Shown here in pieces: positions 17,033 through 26,577 of a stretch of 64,000 bases of DNA. Position numbers and translations under genes: made by a program. The stretch lies in assembly GCF_040396155.1 (NCBI RefSeq), contig NZ_JBEBOY010000001.1, forward strand, positions 1 to 64,000. Direction: 5' to 3'. The notes beneath the pieces were generated by a model, which made no database searches, was not told the origin of the DNA, and saw nothing but the letters and a program-made list of their open reading frames with translations. Source of the stretch: Tissierella praeacuta_A. Its GTDB lineage: Bacteria; Bacillota; Clostridia; Tissierellales; Tissierellaceae. Positions within the stretch are counted from its first letter, which is position 1, and each line of letters opens with the position of its first letter.

Positions 17033-19424
17033 ATGATCTGAGTTTTGCATCAAAGGTATCTTCTAAATCTTTGATAATAGATTTCTGAATATTATTTACT
17101 TCATCATCTCGAAGGGTTCTTTCATAGGATCTATAAGTAATAGAATATGCTACACTCTTCATGCCTTCTGGAATTTGATTTCCTGTATATATATCAAACA
17201 ACTCTATTTTTTCTATCAATCCTTCACCATGTCTAGATATTATCTTTTGGATTTCTCCCACTAACACTTCTTCTTTAACTACTAAAGCTAAATCCCTAAG
17301 CATTGAAGGATACTTTGGCAATGGCTTATATTTGATTTCCAAATTTGTCAATTCCACTATTTTATCAAAATCTAATTGTGCAACATATATCCTGTCTTTT
17401 ATATCATAATTTTCAGCTACATCAACATGGATTTCACCTAATATTCCTAGTTCTTCACCATTTAATATAAGCTTAGCTGTTCTACCTGGGTGGAAAGTTG
17501 AGTTATTCTCTTCTCTAATATATTCTACATCCTTAATTCCAAGTCTATATAATGTCTTATCTACAACCTCTTTTAGATAATAAAAATCTTTGTCTCCATA
17601 TACTCCTAATGATAAAATTTTCTTTTCTTGCGGCAATTCTACTATAGGAAACTCCTTAGCTATAAATGTGTTTCCTATTTCATATAAGGCACACTGGGAC
17701 ACACCACGATTATAGTTTCTGCTAAGTAATTCTAACATATTAGGTATAAGAGTGGTTCTCATTACACTATAGTCTTCGCCCAGTGGATTCATAAGTTTTA
17801 TATATTTCCTTAAATTATTATTTTCTGGAAGATTTATTTTATCATATGCTTTAGGACTAATAAATGAATAAGTCATTACTTCATTTAATCCTAATCCCTG
17901 TAGTATCTTTTTAGTTCTTTCTTCTATTCTTCTTGCTTTTGGTTTCTCTCCCCTAGTTAATACCCCTATTAAAGGCTTGCTCTCTATATTGTGGAAACCA
18001 TAAAGCCTTCCAATTTCTTCGATTAAATCAACTTCTCTTTCAATATCTAATCTAAAAGTTGGTATTTTCACTTTAATTAATTCTTCTTCATTTTTAACTT
18101 CAAATCCCAATCCATTTAAATACTTAATCATATCTTCAAGAGAAATATCTATTCCTAAAAGTTCATTTACTCTAGTTGGTCTTACAGTTATTATATCTTC
18201 TTCTTTAACCTTTTTATATATATCTATATTTCCTTTAATAACAACACCAGCATTAATTTCCTCAATTAATTGACATACTCTCTCTACAGCAACTTGACTT
18301 AAATTTAGGCCAATTCCCTTTTCAAATCTAGTAGAAGCCTCTGTTCTTAGTCCAAATCTTTTTGATGTCAGTCTTACATTTTTACTATTAAAATTTGCAC
18401 CTTCTAAAAGTACATATTTAGTATTCTTTGTAATTTCTGTATCAAATCCTCCCATAACTCCAGCTATTCCAATAGGTTTTTTAGCATCTGCTATAATTAA
18501 ATCTGATGATTTAAGATTTCTTTCTACTTCATCTAGTGTTAATAGTTTTTCTCCATCTTCTGCTTGTCTTACAATTATTTTTCTACCATCAACCTTTTCC
18601 AAATCAAAAGCATGTAATGGCTCTCCATATTCAAGCATTACAAAATTTGTTATATCTACAATATTGTTTATAGGTCTTACTCCTGCCTCCATAAGCCTTG
18701 TTTGCATCCAAAGTGGTGATGGTTCTATTTTTACATCTTTTATTACTCTGGCATAATATCTATTGCAATTATCTGATGGTGCTTCAATAGAATCTAAATA
18801 ATCCTTTATATCTTCAACTTCATTTTTTATACTGATTTCAGGCTCATTAAGGTCTATATTAAAAGTAGCCGCAGTTTCTCTTGCCATTCCTATAATACTT
18901 AAACAATCCGGTCTATTTGGAGTTATTTCAAATTCTATAACTTCACTATCTAACCCCATTATACTCACTATAGGAGTTCCCAATGTATATTCTTTATCTA
19001 ATACAAAGATTCCATCCTTCATTTCTTTTGGGATAACATTGTCACTATATCCCAATTCCTTTAAAGAACATAACATTCCATAGGAGTCCACTCCTCTAAA
19101 ATTAGTTTTATCTATAGTTATATTACCTGGCAATTTAGATCCTATTACAGCTACAGGTATATAATCATCTAATTTTAAATTAGCAGCACCAGTTACAATT
19201 TGTAAAGTCTCACTCCCTATATCTACTTTACATATTAAAAGTTTATCTGCATCTGGATGTTTTTCTATATTAATGATTTTTCCTACAACAACATTTTCTA
19301 TGCCTTTATTTAAGGATATAATTGACTCCACATGAGAGCCAGACAGAGTAAGTTTATCTGCCAAGATCCTAGTCTCTTCCTTCGTTTCAATATAATCTTT
19401 TAACCATTTTACAGGTAATAGCAT
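17031..19424 (-). CDS. pheT: Phenylalanine--tRNA ligase beta subunit
   Basis: 797 residues. An N-terminal tRNA-binding OB domain (about residues 40-150, with KHPDADKLLICKVDIG) is followed by B3/B4 editing domains (with the GRYYARVIK and NNIVDITNFVMLEYG regions), the B5 domain, the catalytic-like core and the C-terminal anticodon-binding domain that ends the protein. It pairs with PheS as an alpha2-beta2 enzyme. It follows pheS by 20 bp. Confidence 0.97.
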   Translation of the reverse strand: MLLPVKWLKDYIETKEETRILADKLTLSGSHVESIISLNKGIENVVVGKIINIEKHPDADKLLICKVDIGSETLQIVTGAANLKLDDYIPVAVIGSKLPGNITIDKTNFRGVDSYGMLCSLKELGYSDNVIPKEMKDGIFVLDKEYTLGTPIVSIMGLDSEVIEFEITPNRPDCLSIIGMARETAATFNIDLNEPEISIKNEVEDIKDYLDSIEAPSDNCNRYYARVIKDVKIEPSPLWMQTRLMEAGVRPINNIVDITNFVMLEYGEPLHAFDLEKVDGRKIIVRQAEDGEKLLTLDEVERNLKSSDLIIADAKKPIGIAGVMGGFDTEITKNTKYVLLEGANFNSKNVRLTSKRFGLRTEASTRFEKGIGLNLSQVAVERVCQLIEEINAGVVIKGNIDIYKKVKEEDIITVRPTRVNELLGIDISLEDMIKYLNGLGFEVKNEEELIKVKIPTFRLDIEREVDLIEEIGRLYGFHNIESKPLIGVLTRGEKPKARRIEERTKKILQGLGLNEVMTYSFISPKAYDKINLPENNNLRKYIKLMNPLGEDYSVMRTTLIPNMLELLSRNYNRGVSQCALYEIGNTFIAKEFPIVELPQEKKILSLGVYGDKDFYYLKEVVDKTLYRLGIKDVEYIREENNSTFHPGRTAKLILNGEELGILGEIHVDVAENYDIKDRIYVAQLDFDKIVELTNLEIKYKPLPKYPSMLRDLALVVKEEVLVGEIQKIISRHGEGLIEKIELFDIYTGNQIPEGMKSVAYSITYRSYERTLRDDEVNNIQKSIIKDLEDTFDAKLRS

Positions 19425-19444
19425 CTTTCCACTCCCTTTTCTAT

Positions 19445-20479
19445 CTAGAATTGTTCCAAAAATCTATTGTCATTTTCAAATAATAATCTAATATTATCTA
19501 TTCCATATTTAACCATAGTGATCCTGTCTATTCCCATACCAAAGGCAAATCCACTATATTTTTCCGAATCAATTCCACAATGCTCTAATACCTTTGGATG
19601 AACCATACCACATCCTAAAAGTTCCATACTCCATCCAGTATAGTTGCAATCTGGGCATCCTTTTCCTCTACATTTTAGACAAGATACATCTACTTCAGCA
19701 GATGGTTCAGTAAATGGAAAATAATGTGGCCTATATCTAGTTTTCATATCACTGCCAAACAATTCCTTTATAAATATATCTAAGGTATGAATAAGATTAG
19801 CCATAGTAATATTTTCCCCTACAACTAAACCTTCAAGTTGATGGAACATTGGCGAATGAGTATCGTCTACATCATCAAATCTAAAGGTTCTACCTGCAGA
19901 TACGATTCTAAGAGGTGCACCCATTTCCTTCATTGCCCTAATTTGTACTGGAGAAGTATGAGTCCTTAAAAGTATATCATCAGTTATGTAGAATGTGTCT
20001 GATAAATCTCTGGAAGGATGATTCTCTGGAGAATTTAATGCATCAAAATTATTTTCAACTGTTTCTATCTCCGGTCCAGTAACTACTGAAAATCCCATGG
20101 ATATAAATAGATCCTCTAATTCTTCAATTGTAGCCAAAAGCGGATGTCTATGACCTAGTTTTTCCTTATTTGTAGACATGGTTATATCTATCTTTTCCTT
20201 ACTGATCTTAGCTGCTTTCATTTCTTCAGTTAATCTTTCTTTCATTGAAGAAATAGCATCTTCTAATTCATCTCTTACTTCATTGGCGATTTGTCCTACT
20301 ATAGGTCTTTCTTCTGCTATTAATTTTCCCATATCTCTTAATACAGAAGTCAACTCGCCTTTCTTCCCTAAAAATTTTACCCTTAATTGTTCTATCTCTT
20401 CTAAAGCTGTCACTTCATTAATATTATTCAATGCAATTTCTTTAATTTCTAGTAGTTTTTCTCTCATATTTTCCTTCAT
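19445..20479 (-). CDS. pheS: Phenylalanine--tRNA ligase alpha subunit
   Basis: Catalytic alpha subunit, 344 residues from the start chosen here. Motif 2 is seen as FRFDDVDDTHSPMFHQLEG and motif 3 near the C-terminus as GFAFGMGIDRI. A CLKCRGKGCPDC segment before GWSMELLGCGMV gives the Cys pairs common in bacterial PheS. A longer frame reaches 20557, but its extra 26 codons run through a terminator-like hairpin; AAAGGAG lies just before the ATG at 20479. No T-box is visible, unlike argS, thrS and valS. Confidence 0.95.
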   Translation of the reverse strand: MKENMREKLLEIKEIALNNINEVTALEEIEQLRVKFLGKKGELTSVLRDMGKLIAEERPIVGQIANEVRDELEDAISSMKERLTEEMKAAKISKEKIDITMSTNKEKLGHRHPLLATIEELEDLFISMGFSVVTGPEIETVENNFDALNSPENHPSRDLSDTFYITDDILLRTHTSPVQIRAMKEMGAPLRIVSAGRTFRFDDVDDTHSPMFHQLEGLVVGENITMANLIHTLDIFIKELFGSDMKTRYRPHYFPFTEPSAEVDVSCLKCRGKGCPDCNYTGWSMELLGCGMVHPKVLEHCGIDSEKYSGFAFGMGIDRITMVKYGIDNIRLLFENDNRFLEQF

Positions 20480-20502
20480 ATCTCTACTCCTTTGCCATAG
20501 TA

Positions 20503-20534
20503 TAAAAACAAGACCTTTCAAAATAACAAAGGTC
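20503..20534 (-). terminator. Terminator-like hairpin between the RNA methyltransferase and pheS
   Basis: Minus-strand GACCTTT, nine-base loop, AAAGGTC, then TTGTTTTT. It may simply end the ktr-methyltransferase unit, or act as an attenuator in the pheS leader. Confidence 0.6.
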
Positions 20535-20591
20535 AAAATTTCAAAGTATTTACTCAATTATAGCACCTAGAATTTTAAAACTCAAGAAGTA

Positions 20592-21386
20592 TTAGGTTCT
20601 CTGCTTCATTACTTCATACATTATAATGGAGGCTGCTACACCGGCATTTAAAGATTCTGCTCCTCCTAACATAGGTATATTTATTAGTTTATCAGATAAA
20701 CTAAATACTTCCTCACTTACACCATTTGACTCATTGCCTATGGTTAAAACAAATCCTTCCTTAAAATTAGTTTTATATATAGGAATACTACCATTTAAAG
20801 ATGTTGAATATATCTTTATATTTATACCCTTTAAACTTTTCAATTCATCAATACCATTAGAAACATAGTATAACGGGACTCTAAAAATAGAACCCATTGT
20901 AGCTCTAACTACCTTAGGATTATATGGATCCACGCACCCATTTGTAATTATTATACCATCTGCATTAAAAGCATCTGCTGTTCTAATTATGGTTCCCATA
21001 TTTCCCGGATCTTGCACTCCATCTAGGAATAATAAGAAAGGTCTTTCTTTATCTTCAATTTCTTTAATATAATTATTTTCAATTCTAGCAACTCCCAATA
21101 TTCCTTGGGGATTTTCAGTGTCTGATATTTCTTTGAAAATATTATTAGGTACATATATTGTCCTATCTAAATCTTTTATTTTATTAAAGAAATCTTCTCC
21201 ATCCTTAATTTTAAAAATTTGATCTGTATATATAATATTTTTAATAGAATATCCATTATCTATTGCTTCCTCAATTACTTTTATACCTTCAATAATAAAA
21301 GAGTTGTTTTTTATTCTTCCTTTTTTTCTATATAGAGATTTTATTTCCTTTATCAATGGATTTTTAGTACTAGTGATTTCTAACAT
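20592..21386 (-). CDS. TrmH/SpoU-family RNA 2'-O-methyltransferase
   Basis: 264 residues. An N-terminal L30e-like substrate-binding domain (residues 1-100) precedes a SPOUT domain with the three family motifs: NMGTIIRTADAF, GNESNGVS and IPMLGGAESLNAGVAASI. It should methylate a ribose in tRNA or rRNA; target unknown, although the position beside pheST is common in Firmicutes. The ATG at 21386 starts one base after the ktrA stop and has GGTG upstream; a GTG three codons earlier (21395) would overlap ktrA. Confidence 0.9.
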   Translation of the reverse strand: MLEITSTKNPLIKEIKSLYRKKGRIKNNSFIIEGIKVIEEAIDNGYSIKNIIYTDQIFKIKDGEDFFNKIKDLDRTIYVPNNIFKEISDTENPQGILGVARIENNYIKEIEDKERPFLLFLDGVQDPGNMGTIIRTADAFNADGIIITNGCVDPYNPKVVRATMGSIFRVPLYYVSNGIDELKSLKGINIKIYSTSLNGSIPIYKTNFKEGFVLTIGNESNGVSEEVFSLSDKLINIPMLGGAESLNAGVAASIIMYEVMKQRT

Positions 21387-21387
21387 A

Positions 21388-22053
21388 TTATTCACCAGCT
21401 TTTTGCTCTACTCTTTTTATATCCTTTGTACTTCCTATAATGACTAAAACATCACCTTGTTCAATAGTAACTTCTCCATTTGGTGAAACACTAATGCCAT
21501 TTCCCCTTTTAATAGCCATTATATTAATTCCGTACTTAGTGGGCAACTTTAATTGGGCCAAAGATCTTTCTTCCCACTCTTTTAAGGCAGCAATTTCTAA
21601 AATACTATAATCTGGTGATAATTCAATAAAATCTAATATATTTGTAGATGCTAAATTATGAGCTACTCTAACACCCATATCTCTTTCAGGGAATATTATC
21701 TTATCAGCTCCTATTTTATTAAGAACTTTTCCATGAAGCTCTGATTGTGCCTTTGCAATTACTTTTTTAATACCTAGTTCCTTTACAACTAATGTTGCCA
21801 TTATAGATGCTTCAATATCGGAACCAATCGCTACAACTGCCACATCAAAATTTCGCAATCCTAAATCCATCAATACCATTTCATCCATTACATCTGCTTG
21901 GACAGCATGGGTTACTTCATCAGATAACTCTTTAATGACTTCCTCAGAAATATCAATTGCTAAAACTTCATTACCTAAACTATATAAAGTTCGAGCAACA
22001 GCTGCACCAAATCTTCCACAGCCAATAACTACAAATGATTTCATACTAAACAA
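21388..22053 (-). CDS. ktrA: Potassium uptake regulatory subunit KtrA (TrkA-like)
   Basis: 221 residues. The RCK_N Rossmann domain begins with FVVIGCGRFGAAVARTL, a dinucleotide or ATP-binding glycine motif, and continues to about residue 135; an RCK_C domain follows. It forms the cytosolic gating ring for the adjacent TrkH/KtrB channel. It lies 7 bp downstream of that gene and touches the RNA methyltransferase gene downstream, so all three are probably one unit. Confidence 0.92.
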   Translation of the reverse strand: MFSMKSFVVIGCGRFGAAVARTLYSLGNEVLAIDISEEVIKELSDEVTHAVQADVMDEMVLMDLGLRNFDVAVVAIGSDIEASIMATLVVKELGIKKVIAKAQSELHGKVLNKIGADKIIFPERDMGVRVAHNLASTNILDFIELSPDYSILEIAALKEWEERSLAQLKLPTKYGINIMAIKRGNGISVSPNGEVTIEQGDVLVIIGSTKDIKRVEQKAGE

Positions 22054-22060
22054 CCCCCCT

Positions 22061-23404
22061 CTATCCTACCATAATATTTCCTTCTGAATATCTAAAGTTA
22101 CTATGTCTGCTTTTTCTAGCAAATACATACGCCATAGTTAATGGTCCCACTCTACCTATATACATAGTTAAAATTATCATTATCTTACCAAAATGTGTAA
22201 GATTTGGTGTAAGTCCTCTCGTTAATCCAACAGTTGCAAAAGCTGATGTAGTTTCAAATAATACATCTAAAAAGTTAGCTGGTTCTGTTACTGTTAAAAC
22301 AAAGGATACACCTAGTATTAAAATCATTCCCACAGTAGCTATAGCTAAAGATCTATTTATAACATCATAAGATATTCTTTTCCTAAATGCTACAATATCC
22401 TTATCTCCCCTTATTACTCCTATGGTAGTTAATATAAGAGTACCAAAAGTTGTAGTCTTTATTCCACCTCCTGTTGAACCAGGAGATCCTCCTATAAACA
22501 TCAATATTATCATGAGAAATACAGTTGTATCATAAAGTCCTGCTAAGTTAACAGAGTAATATCCTGCCGTCCTAGGAATTACAGATTGAAAAAATGATGC
22601 AAGAAGTTTTTCAAAAACATTTAAGGGTTTTAGTGTAAGAGGATTATTATACTCTATCAAAAAAATCATTATCATCCCTACTAATATTAAAATTCCTGTA
22701 ATTGATAACACCAATTTTGAATGTAGGCTAAGTTTTTTTAAACTTTTGTTTCTTGAAACATCTATATAAACAGAGAATCCAAGTCCTCCTAAGATTATTA
22801 AAGATGCTATAGTCATATTTATAATAAAATCTCCTACAAATGGGGCTATACTATCTCCAGTAAGGTCAAATCCTGCATTACAAAAAGCAGATATGGCATG
22901 AAATACTGAAAACCAAATTCCCTTTACCCTTCCATATATTGGTATGAACCTAGTTGATAATAGTAATGCTCCTATACCTTCTATGACAAAGGTGGAGAGT
23001 ATAACGTATTTAGTCAATTTAACTAATCCCGACATGGTTTCCTGATTCAATTGTTCCTTTATTATAAGTCTTTCCTTTAATGTAATTTTCTTTCCGATAA
23101 TCAATGCCCCGATGGTAGCCATAGTCATAAAGCCTAATCCACCCATTTGTATAAGTAAAATTATTATAATCTGCCCAAACAACGACCAGAACTCACCAGT
23201 ATTTACAACTACTAACCCTGTAACACATACTGCCGAGGCAGAAGTAAATAAAGCATTGATAAAACCAATACTTTCACCATTTTGTGTGGCTATAGGCAAA
23301 TTTAACAATATAGCTCCAATAAGTATTAGACTACCAAATCCTAAGGCTAAGACTCTTGGAGGATTTAATTTTACTCTTTTAAGTCTTTCTTTTATAAAAC
23401 TCAT
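22061..23404 (-). CDS. ktrB: Potassium transporter KtrB (TrkH family)
   Basis: 447-residue membrane protein with four repeated pore modules. Selectivity-filter regions are visible as VCVTGLV, FCNAGFDLTG, GGSPGSTGGG and FATVGLTRG, each supplying the filter glycine. It carries K+ (with Na+ coupling in many homologues) and is gated by KtrA. Start ATG lies after a GGGGGG-rich ribosome binding site. Confidence 0.93.
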   Translation of the reverse strand: MSFIKERLKRVKLNPPRVLALGFGSLILIGAILLNLPIATQNGESIGFINALFTSASAVCVTGLVVVNTGEFWSLFGQIIIILLIQMGGLGFMTMATIGALIIGKKITLKERLIIKEQLNQETMSGLVKLTKYVILSTFVIEGIGALLLSTRFIPIYGRVKGIWFSVFHAISAFCNAGFDLTGDSIAPFVGDFIINMTIASLIILGGLGFSVYIDVSRNKSLKKLSLHSKLVLSITGILILVGMIMIFLIEYNNPLTLKPLNVFEKLLASFFQSVIPRTAGYYSVNLAGLYDTTVFLMIILMFIGGSPGSTGGGIKTTTFGTLILTTIGVIRGDKDIVAFRKRISYDVINRSLAIATVGMILILGVSFVLTVTEPANFLDVLFETTSAFATVGLTRGLTPNLTHFGKIMIILTMYIGRVGPLTMAYVFARKSRHSNFRYSEGNIMVG

Positions 23405-23470
23405 AAAAATCCCCCCACCTTCTATAATACATATATTATCCCATAATCACAATAATATATAAAATAAAAG

Positions 23471-23499
23471 AAAAATAAAAGTCCCTTTATGGAACTTTT
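23471..23499 (-). terminator. Rho-independent terminator after rplT
   Basis: Minus-strand AAAAGTTCC, five-base loop, GGGACTTTT, then ATTTTTC. Ends the infC-rpmI-rplT operon. Confidence 0.75.
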
Positions 23500-23519
23500 A
23501 CTCTAATCTACAAATCTTA

Positions 23520-23873
23520 TTAAATTGCAGCCTTTGCAATCTCTACTAATTTAGAGAAACCTGCTGCATCATGTATAGCCATTTCTGATAACATCTTTCT
23601 ATTTACTTCAATATTTGCTTTTTTAAGACCATTAATAAATCTACTATAGCTCATTCCGTTTAATCTTGTTGCAGCATTAATTCTTGCAATCCAAAGTTTT
23701 CTAAAATCTCTTTTTCTTTGTTTACGTCCTATATATGCATAATTAAGTGATTTCATAACAGCTTGGTTAGCAGTTCTGAATAACTTAGATTTCGCTCCGT
23801 AATAACCTTTGGCTTGTTTTAATACTTTTTTATGTCTTTTCTTGGCATTTACTGCTCTTTTTACTCTTGCCAT
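23520..23873 (-). CDS. rplT: 50S ribosomal protein L20
   Basis: 117 residues, normal length. N-terminal KKRHKKVLKQAKGYYGAKS is the classical basic RNA-binding extension. L20 binds early to 23S rRNA and, in Firmicutes, represses its own operon through the leader RNA. Third gene of infC-rpmI-rplT. Confidence 0.98.
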   Translation of the reverse strand: MARVKRAVNAKKRHKKVLKQAKGYYGAKSKLFRTANQAVMKSLNYAYIGRKQRKRDFRKLWIARINAATRLNGMSYSRFINGLKKANIEVNRKMLSEMAIHDAAGFSKLVEIAKAAI

Positions 23874-24001
23874 CTCTAGTACCTCCCGTATTCCTAATAT
23901 AGTTTTATAACGAATAGAAAAGTTCTAATCTTTCCTCTTTTATTTCAAGAACTTTTCATAAATAAGTTTCAAGAAAAGCTAATTCTAATAATCTTTTCTT
24001 A

Positions 24002-24193
24002 TTATGGTATCATTGAATCTATTCTTCTTTGGTCACCTTTACTTACTAAAGTACCTTGTCTTAGATTTCTCACTCTCTTTGGTGATTTTTTACCAGTCTT
24101 ATGGCTCTTATAAGCCTTAAATCTCTTTAATAATCCTGAACCAGTTCTTTTAAATCTTTTTGCTGATGCTCTATGAGTTTTCATTTTTGCCAT
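24002..24193 (-). CDS. rpmI: 50S ribosomal protein L35
   Basis: 63 very basic residues with the family pattern MAKMKTHRASAKRFKRTGSG. It lies 16 bp after infC and is followed by a 128-bp gap before rplT that I see no gene in. Confidence 0.98.
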   Translation of the reverse strand: MAKMKTHRASAKRFKRTGSGLLKRFKAYKSHKTGKKSPKRVRNLRQGTLVSKGDQRRIDSMIP

Positions 24194-24209
24194 GATGTTA
24201 CCTCCCTTA

Positions 24210-24719
24210 TTACTCAGTTTTTGGCGTTAAATACATTACCATACTTCTTCCTTCTAATTTTGCTGACTTTTCTATTGTTCCAACTTCTTCAGTTAATTTA
24301 GCAAAATCATTTAATACTTCCTTACCAATTTCTGTATGTCCCATTTCTCTACCCCTAAATCTAACAGATACCTTAACTTTATCTCCTGATTGTAAAAATT
24401 TACTAGCCGTTCTAGCCTTTACATTTAGGTCATGGGATTCAATATTAGGTGTTAGTCGAATTTCCTTAATATTAATCACCTTTTGATTTTTTCTAGCCTC
24501 TTTTTCCTTTTTAGCTAACTCATACTTGTATTTTCCATAATCCATTATCCTACATACTGGTGGATTAGCGGTTGGAGCTATCTTTACCAAATCTAGCTTT
24601 TTATCTTCTGAAATCTCCATTGCCTTTCTTATAGGCAAAATTCCAAGTTGTGTTCCATCTACATCAATTAGCCTTACTTCTTTATCTCTGATCTCTTCAT
24701 TAATTTGAAGCTCTTTGAT
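24210..24719 (-). CDS. infC: Translation initiation factor IF-3, ATC start codon
   Basis: 169 residues when started at the ATC at 24717-24719. The frame reads through INEEIRDKEVRLIDVDGTQ, which is the conserved beginning of IF-3, upstream of the first ATG (24638), so the ATG would cut off a conserved strand. AGGAGG lies nine bases before the ATC. IF-3 rejects non-canonical start codons, and rare AUU/AUC/AUA starts in infC are the known basis of its autoregulation. First gene of the infC-rpmI-rplT operon, under an L20 leader. Confidence 0.93.
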   Translation of the reverse strand: MKELQINEEIRDKEVRLIDVDGTQLGILPIRKAMEISEDKKLDLVKIAPTANPPVCRIMDYGKYKYELAKKEKEARKNQKVINIKEIRLTPNIESHDLNVKARTASKFLQSGDKVKVSVRFRGREMGHTEIGKEVLNDFAKLTEEVGTIEKSAKLEGRSMVMYLTPKTE

Positions 24720-24728
24720 AGTACAGCA

Positions 24729-24734
24729 CCTCCT
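24729..24734 (-). promoter_or_regulatory. Ribosome binding site that fixes the infC ATC start
   Basis: AGGAGG on the minus strand, nine bases before ATC. No ATG, GTG or TTG lies in frame at a usable distance. Confidence 0.85.
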
Positions 24735-24751
24735 AAGTTTTTCAAAAAAAA

Positions 24752-24895
24752 TTAAAAACGGGTATAGAATACCCGCTTAAATTCACAAAAACATGAGCCT
24801 TATATAATAAAGACTATTTTTTTCATCTAAAACCTTATGAGCAAAGCTATAAGGTGAGAAGCGGACACTTCTACTTATACCCAATATTTAGTTTA
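24752..24895 (-). promoter_or_regulatory. L20 leader (ribosomal protein autoregulatory RNA)
   Basis: The minus-strand leader of infC contains GGGTATAAGTAGAAGTGTCC, CGCTTCTCACCTTATAGC and ends in a terminator, CGGGTAT/ATACCCG plus TTTTT (24752-24776). This layout matches the Firmicute L20 leader, in which L20 binding to a 23S rRNA mimic promotes termination. The 5' arm GGGTATA can alternatively pair with the terminator arm TATACCC, as expected of an antiterminator. Confidence 0.85.
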
Positions 24896-24902
24896 CCCTA
24901 TG

Positions 24903-24931
24903 ATTATACATTAGGTACAGTTGTTTGTCAA
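24903..24931 (-). promoter_or_regulatory. Promoter of the infC operon
   Basis: Perfect minus-strand consensus: TTGACA, 17-bp spacer, TATAAT. It starts transcription a few bases before the L20 leader. Confidence 0.9.
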
Positions 24932-25046
24932 TTATTTTTTATATTTTAGTCGTGATTTTCCAAAATAAACAAAATACTAAAAATACTTCTTCTATATTTT
25001 ATTTTAGAATCAATCTTTCAAAAGAAATAATATATAAAAGCTTCCT

Positions 25047-25529
25047 TTACATAATTCTATTTATAATAAGGGAAACTCCTATTCCAATTAATGTATCAAT
25101 TACCCTATTTAAAGCAAAGTACATAGGGGCTATATCTCCTCCATGGGAAATAGTTATGCTAAAGAAAACAACACAGCTAATATAAGCAGAGCTACTGGAT
25201 TTCAAAAATACATTTGTATATATAATTGGAATTAGAAACAAACTTAAAATCAAATAATGAATATAGTTAAATAATTCAACATTTAAAAAATTTATTAATA
25301 CTATTGCTAAAAATCCATATGTTCCTCCTATTAATGTACCTATCAACCTGTTTTTACCCGTTTTAAAACCGTTAATATGATCATTTTGCATGCAAAGAAT
25401 CGCAGCTATTGCTGAATAGAAAGGTATTCCTTTTCTCATGAAATTTATTAAGAAACATATATATACAGCTATAACTGTTTTAATAACTCTCATTCCTGGA
25501 AGTTTTATATTTTTATGATTTTTAACCAT
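25047..25529 (-). CDS. Aromatic acid exporter family membrane protein (FUSC-like)
   Basis: 160 residues with four to five hydrophobic helices. The region PFYSAIAAILCMQNDHINGF followed by GKNRLIGTLIGGTYGFLA is typical of the N-terminal membrane module of aromatic acid exporter/FUSC proteins. It lacks the cytoplasmic half found in longer members, but short stand-alone versions are common in clostridia. Substrate unknown. It is a single gene between the infC promoter and sucCD. Confidence 0.7.
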   Translation of the reverse strand: MVKNHKNIKLPGMRVIKTVIAVYICFLINFMRKGIPFYSAIAAILCMQNDHINGFKTGKNRLIGTLIGGTYGFLAIVLINFLNVELFNYIHYLILSLFLIPIIYTNVFLKSSSSAYISCVVFFSITISHGGDIAPMYFALNRVIDTLIGIGVSLIINRIM

Positions 25530-25629
25530 GATTTCATCACCATTATACCTCTCAAGGATTATTTAAAATTAACTCTATCTATAGTATATGATAACAAATA
25601 ATAATAACTTTGAATAGATAGTATATAGG

Positions 25630-26565
25630 CTAAATTATGGCATTTTTATATAAGTTTTTATATGCATTTTCATATTCATCTGTCCAAAGATTATTGTCTT
25701 TTAATGCTCTAATTAAGGTATTAGCTATATTAGTAGGAATCTCAGAAATATATATCCCACATTCTTTCATTATTCTTATTTTTTCATCTGCTGTACCTTT
25801 ACCTGATGAAATAATTGCTCCAGCATGCCCCATTCTTTTTCCTGAAGGTGCAGTTTTACCACTGATAAATCCTACTACTGGTTTTTTCATATTTTCTTTA
25901 ATCCAATATGCAGCTTTCTCCTCTGCATTTCCACCTATTTCCCCTATCATAATTACAGCATCAGTATTTTCATCCTCATTAAATGCATTTAGTACATCAA
26001 TGAAATCCGTTCCATTTATAGGGTCTCCACCAATTCCTATGGCTGTAGATTGTCCTATTCCTCTTTGTGATAATTGATAAACTGCTTCGTATGTTAAAGT
26101 ACCAGAACGAGATACAACACCTATCTTTCCTTTTTTGTGTATATATCCTGGCATAATACCAATTTTACACTCATCAGGAACTACAATTCCCGGACAATTT
26201 GGTCCTATTAATCTGGTCTTTTTACCTTCCATATATTTTTTAACTACTATCATATCCTTTATAGGAATATGTTCTGTAATACAAATTACCATATCTAATT
26301 CAGCATCTACAGCTTCTAAAATAGCATCTGCTGCAAACTTTGCGGGAACATATATTATAGATACATTTGCTCCAGTCTTATCCACAGCCTCTTTTACAGT
26401 ATTAAATACAGGCACTCCCTCAATTTCCATATCTCCCTTACCCGGAGTTACTCCAGCCACTATATTTGTCCCATATTCTAGCATTTGTTTTGTATGATAA
26501 ATAGCCGTGCTACCTGTTATTCCTTGCACCATTAATTTAGTAGATCTATCAACCCATATACTCAT
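25630..26565 (-). CDS. sucD: Succinate--CoA ligase, alpha subunit
   Basis: 311 residues. CoA-binding Rossmann domain at the N-terminus (VQGITGSTAIYHTKQML) and ligase domain with the phosphorylated-histidine loop seen as GHAGAIISSGKGTA. With SucC it interconverts succinate, CoA and ATP/GTP with succinyl-CoA. The C-terminus extends about 20 residues past the usual end. It follows sucC by 12 bp and is therefore also under the cobalamin riboswitch. Confidence 0.95.
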   Translation of the reverse strand: MSIWVDRSTKLMVQGITGSTAIYHTKQMLEYGTNIVAGVTPGKGDMEIEGVPVFNTVKEAVDKTGANVSIIYVPAKFAADAILEAVDAELDMVICITEHIPIKDMIVVKKYMEGKKTRLIGPNCPGIVVPDECKIGIMPGYIHKKGKIGVVSRSGTLTYEAVYQLSQRGIGQSTAIGIGGDPINGTDFIDVLNAFNEDENTDAVIMIGEIGGNAEEKAAYWIKENMKKPVVGFISGKTAPSGKRMGHAGAIISSGKGTADEKIRIMKECGIYISEIPTNIANTLIRALKDNNLWTDEYENAYKNLYKNAII

Positions 26566-26577
26566 TACCTATCCCTC

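Noticed and set aside
20480..20557. Longer pheS start (26 extra codons)
   Set aside because: The extension runs through a terminator hairpin and has no ribosome binding site, whereas AAAGGAG precedes 20479.
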